Below the pieces are notes generated by a model, which saw only the letters and a program-made list of their open reading frames with translations, had not been told where the DNA came from and did not search any database. Below are positions 62,507 to 64,000 of a stretch of 64,000 nt of DNA, piece by piece. The DNA lies in NCBI RefSeq assembly GCF_036373705.1, contig NW_027102664.1, positions 372,001 through 436,000 on the forward strand, written 5' to 3'. The stretch's first letter is position 1, and each line of letters begins with the position of its first letter. Made by a program: the position numbers and the translations under genes. Source of the DNA: Amia ocellicauda (Eukaryota > Chordata > Actinopteri > Amiiformes > Amiidae).

Positions 62507-64000
62507 GTGTCCGGAAACAACATCAGCGACTTCGATTTAAACGAGTTTTTTGGTAAGTCTTCAGATTATTTTCATTGACTCAGAGCGTGTTGTGTGCATG
62601 TATTGTAAATAAGGCTATAACATCTGTTTTAAGTTCTGTAAAATTATTTTTCAGCCAGTCAACAGGAGTTAATTCCCAACGCTGAGGAGATCATCTGGAA
62701 CAACAACGGTAAGATTTTTGTGTTTGCGCTCATGGGTTCTTATGTATGGGTGTGTGTGGTTTTGAAGCGGCTCATTAGAGTTATGAAAACGTTTTAATAT
62801 ATATTAATGCCGGTCTCTTTAATTACACAGAAACTATCGAAAGGCCTGTGATTAATGTCTCCGAGGATCGACCAAGAGAAGTGGTTGTCCCTAGACAGGC
62901 TGTCTGCCGACCGGGTAAGAACTAAACCCCTGTTTGTTTGTATAACGTTTCTGTAAGATGTTTGAGTCCAGTTTTGTTAATTTTAAAAAATTATCCTGTC
63001 TAACAGTATTAAGAAACGTGGTTCGAGACAACGAAAGGCCTTCCACATCGAGGGCTTGTTTCGTTTTACCTTCGAGAACCGTAACCTTTCAAGAATCTGA
63101 AAGGCCGTCAGCCCCGGTATCTGATAGCTGTGAGTATATATCTGCAGCCTGTAAGAGGTTAAAGCTTTTTATAAAGCGGTGTGGTTAATGGTTAAACATG
63201 TCTCTTACCTTCACAGCGGTGCAAAAAGCTAAACCAGCCGAAAAACTTAAGAAACGATTATTCTGTGGAGGTAAGTAAGATCTTTCAAACTTTAATGTTT
63301 TTAAAAGGGCTTTGTTTGCCCGTTGAGGGCTAATATTTAAGCGATGGGTGCCCGTTTCCTGTAGGGCGGGGGGTTCTGGGAAAGATCTTTAGAAGTCCGG
63401 ACAGGTCTAGGCTTGTTTCTGGGGAACGTGTTTAGAAATGACCGATTGCCGTACCGTCTGGTTAGGAAGTAAAGCCGTCCGAAAGGGTTTAGTAAGTTGT
63501 TTGGCTTATCTCCCGCTATTATACTTCTGTTTTAAAGTGGTTGTAGGAAAAGGCTTGAAGGTGTTCATTGTATTTAATATTTAAACAGATCGTGAAAACG
63601 TTTGTGAAACAGGAAGTCCCGGGATCAGGAAGCGTTTACACTTGGAAGGTTCGTTTAAAAATGAAATGTTGTTGTGTGTGTGTGTGTTTTATTAACAATA
63701 TTACAGTTTTTAAAGAAACATTTAAGAAACAGTTTATTTACAGCGGCTTCTCTGTTTTACATTTATTATCAAGTCCTAATAAATATATTTTCTGTAAATA
63801 ATAAGGCGTTGTAGTGAATGTCTAAGGCTATTTTCAAAGGTCTAAAAAAGCTAAAGGTTTTGAATGTCCTGGACATGTTGTTTTAAGTTTGATTTCTGTC
63901 GCCGTTTAAAGATGTAAATGTAATGTATATTTGTATTCTTCCCAAGACTCTTGGGATAGTCATTCTGTGGATGAGCTATTGAGGACAATTACCCCGTCTA
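62507..64000 (+). pseudogene. Seven-exon gene, start codon changed, partial (copy E)
   Basis: Exons 62507-62552, 62655-62708, 62831-62914, 63007-63129, 63217-63270, 63589-63648 and 63947 to the window end. The start reads GTG instead of ATG (CAACAGTGTCC). Donor 1 is GTAAGT here, whereas B, C and D have GCAAGT. Phases are otherwise unchanged. Confidence 0.65.

Larger units (their letters stand above)
61051..64000 (+). mobile_element. Polinton/adintovirus-like element, copy E (cut by window end)
   Basis: Left TIR, non-coding arm and the first six and a half exons of the spliced gene. The rest lies outside the window. Confidence 0.95.

Noticed and set aside
1-64000. Free viral concatemer or episome instead of chromosomal DNA
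   Set aside because: Element ends are separated by host tRNA-Val DNA with a 6-bp target duplication and empty sites, so the array is chromosomal.

Overview
The window is vertebrate-type DNA, most likely from a teleost fish. It is a head-to-tail array of five copies (A to E) of one Polinton/Maverick (adintovirus-like) element, separated by short stretches of a host tRNA-Val gene cluster. The evidence is the family gene set: protein-primed family B DNA polymerase, A32/FtsK-type packaging ATPase, adenovirus-type protease, double jelly-roll capsid protein, penton-like minor capsid protein and chromodomain integrase. The elements have 185-bp terminal inverted repeats (TIRs) running AGTAGATAGTAGGG to CCCTACTATCTACT, and each end abuts CTTATG as a 6-bp target duplication. 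The organism assignment is inference from the gene families and tRNA clustering.

Layout. Copy A: 1-11832 (left part outside the window). Host spacer: 11833-14140, with three tRNA-Val genes or relics. Copy B: 14141-29681, left end deleted. Spacer: 29682-30300. Copy C: 30301-46739, the only copy with both TIRs and the full gene complement (16,439 bp). Spacer: 46740-48995, with three tRNA-Val genes. Copy D: 48996-60430, with an internal deletion of about 5 kb. Spacer: 60431-61050. Copy E: 61051-64000, cut by the window edge.

Within one element, the left arm is about 1.2 kb of non-coding DNA. A seven-exon gene of unknown function follows on the plus strand, then polB (an N-terminal ORF and a main ORF in a different frame), the ATPase, a 111-aa basic protein and a 247-aa protein. 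Converging from the right on the minus strand are a 236-aa protein, a ~283-aa Cys/His protein, a Bcl-2-like protein, a poly(A) signal and TATA box, then integrase, penton, a small basic pVI/pX-like protein, major capsid protein and protease. Replication genes are on one strand; virion, integration and probable host-interaction genes are on the other.

No copy is intact. Several lesions occur at the same base in every copy that covers them: a frameshift in the N-terminal part of polB, a TAA in its exonuclease region, a frameshift in penton and one near the start of the pVI/pX-like gene. The founder therefore seems to have been disabled already, and the array then grew by recombination between host tRNA repeats. 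Two unoccupied copies of the same target site (13090-13095 and 48028-48033) survive in the spacers. Later private lesions differ between copies, and different copies keep different genes open.
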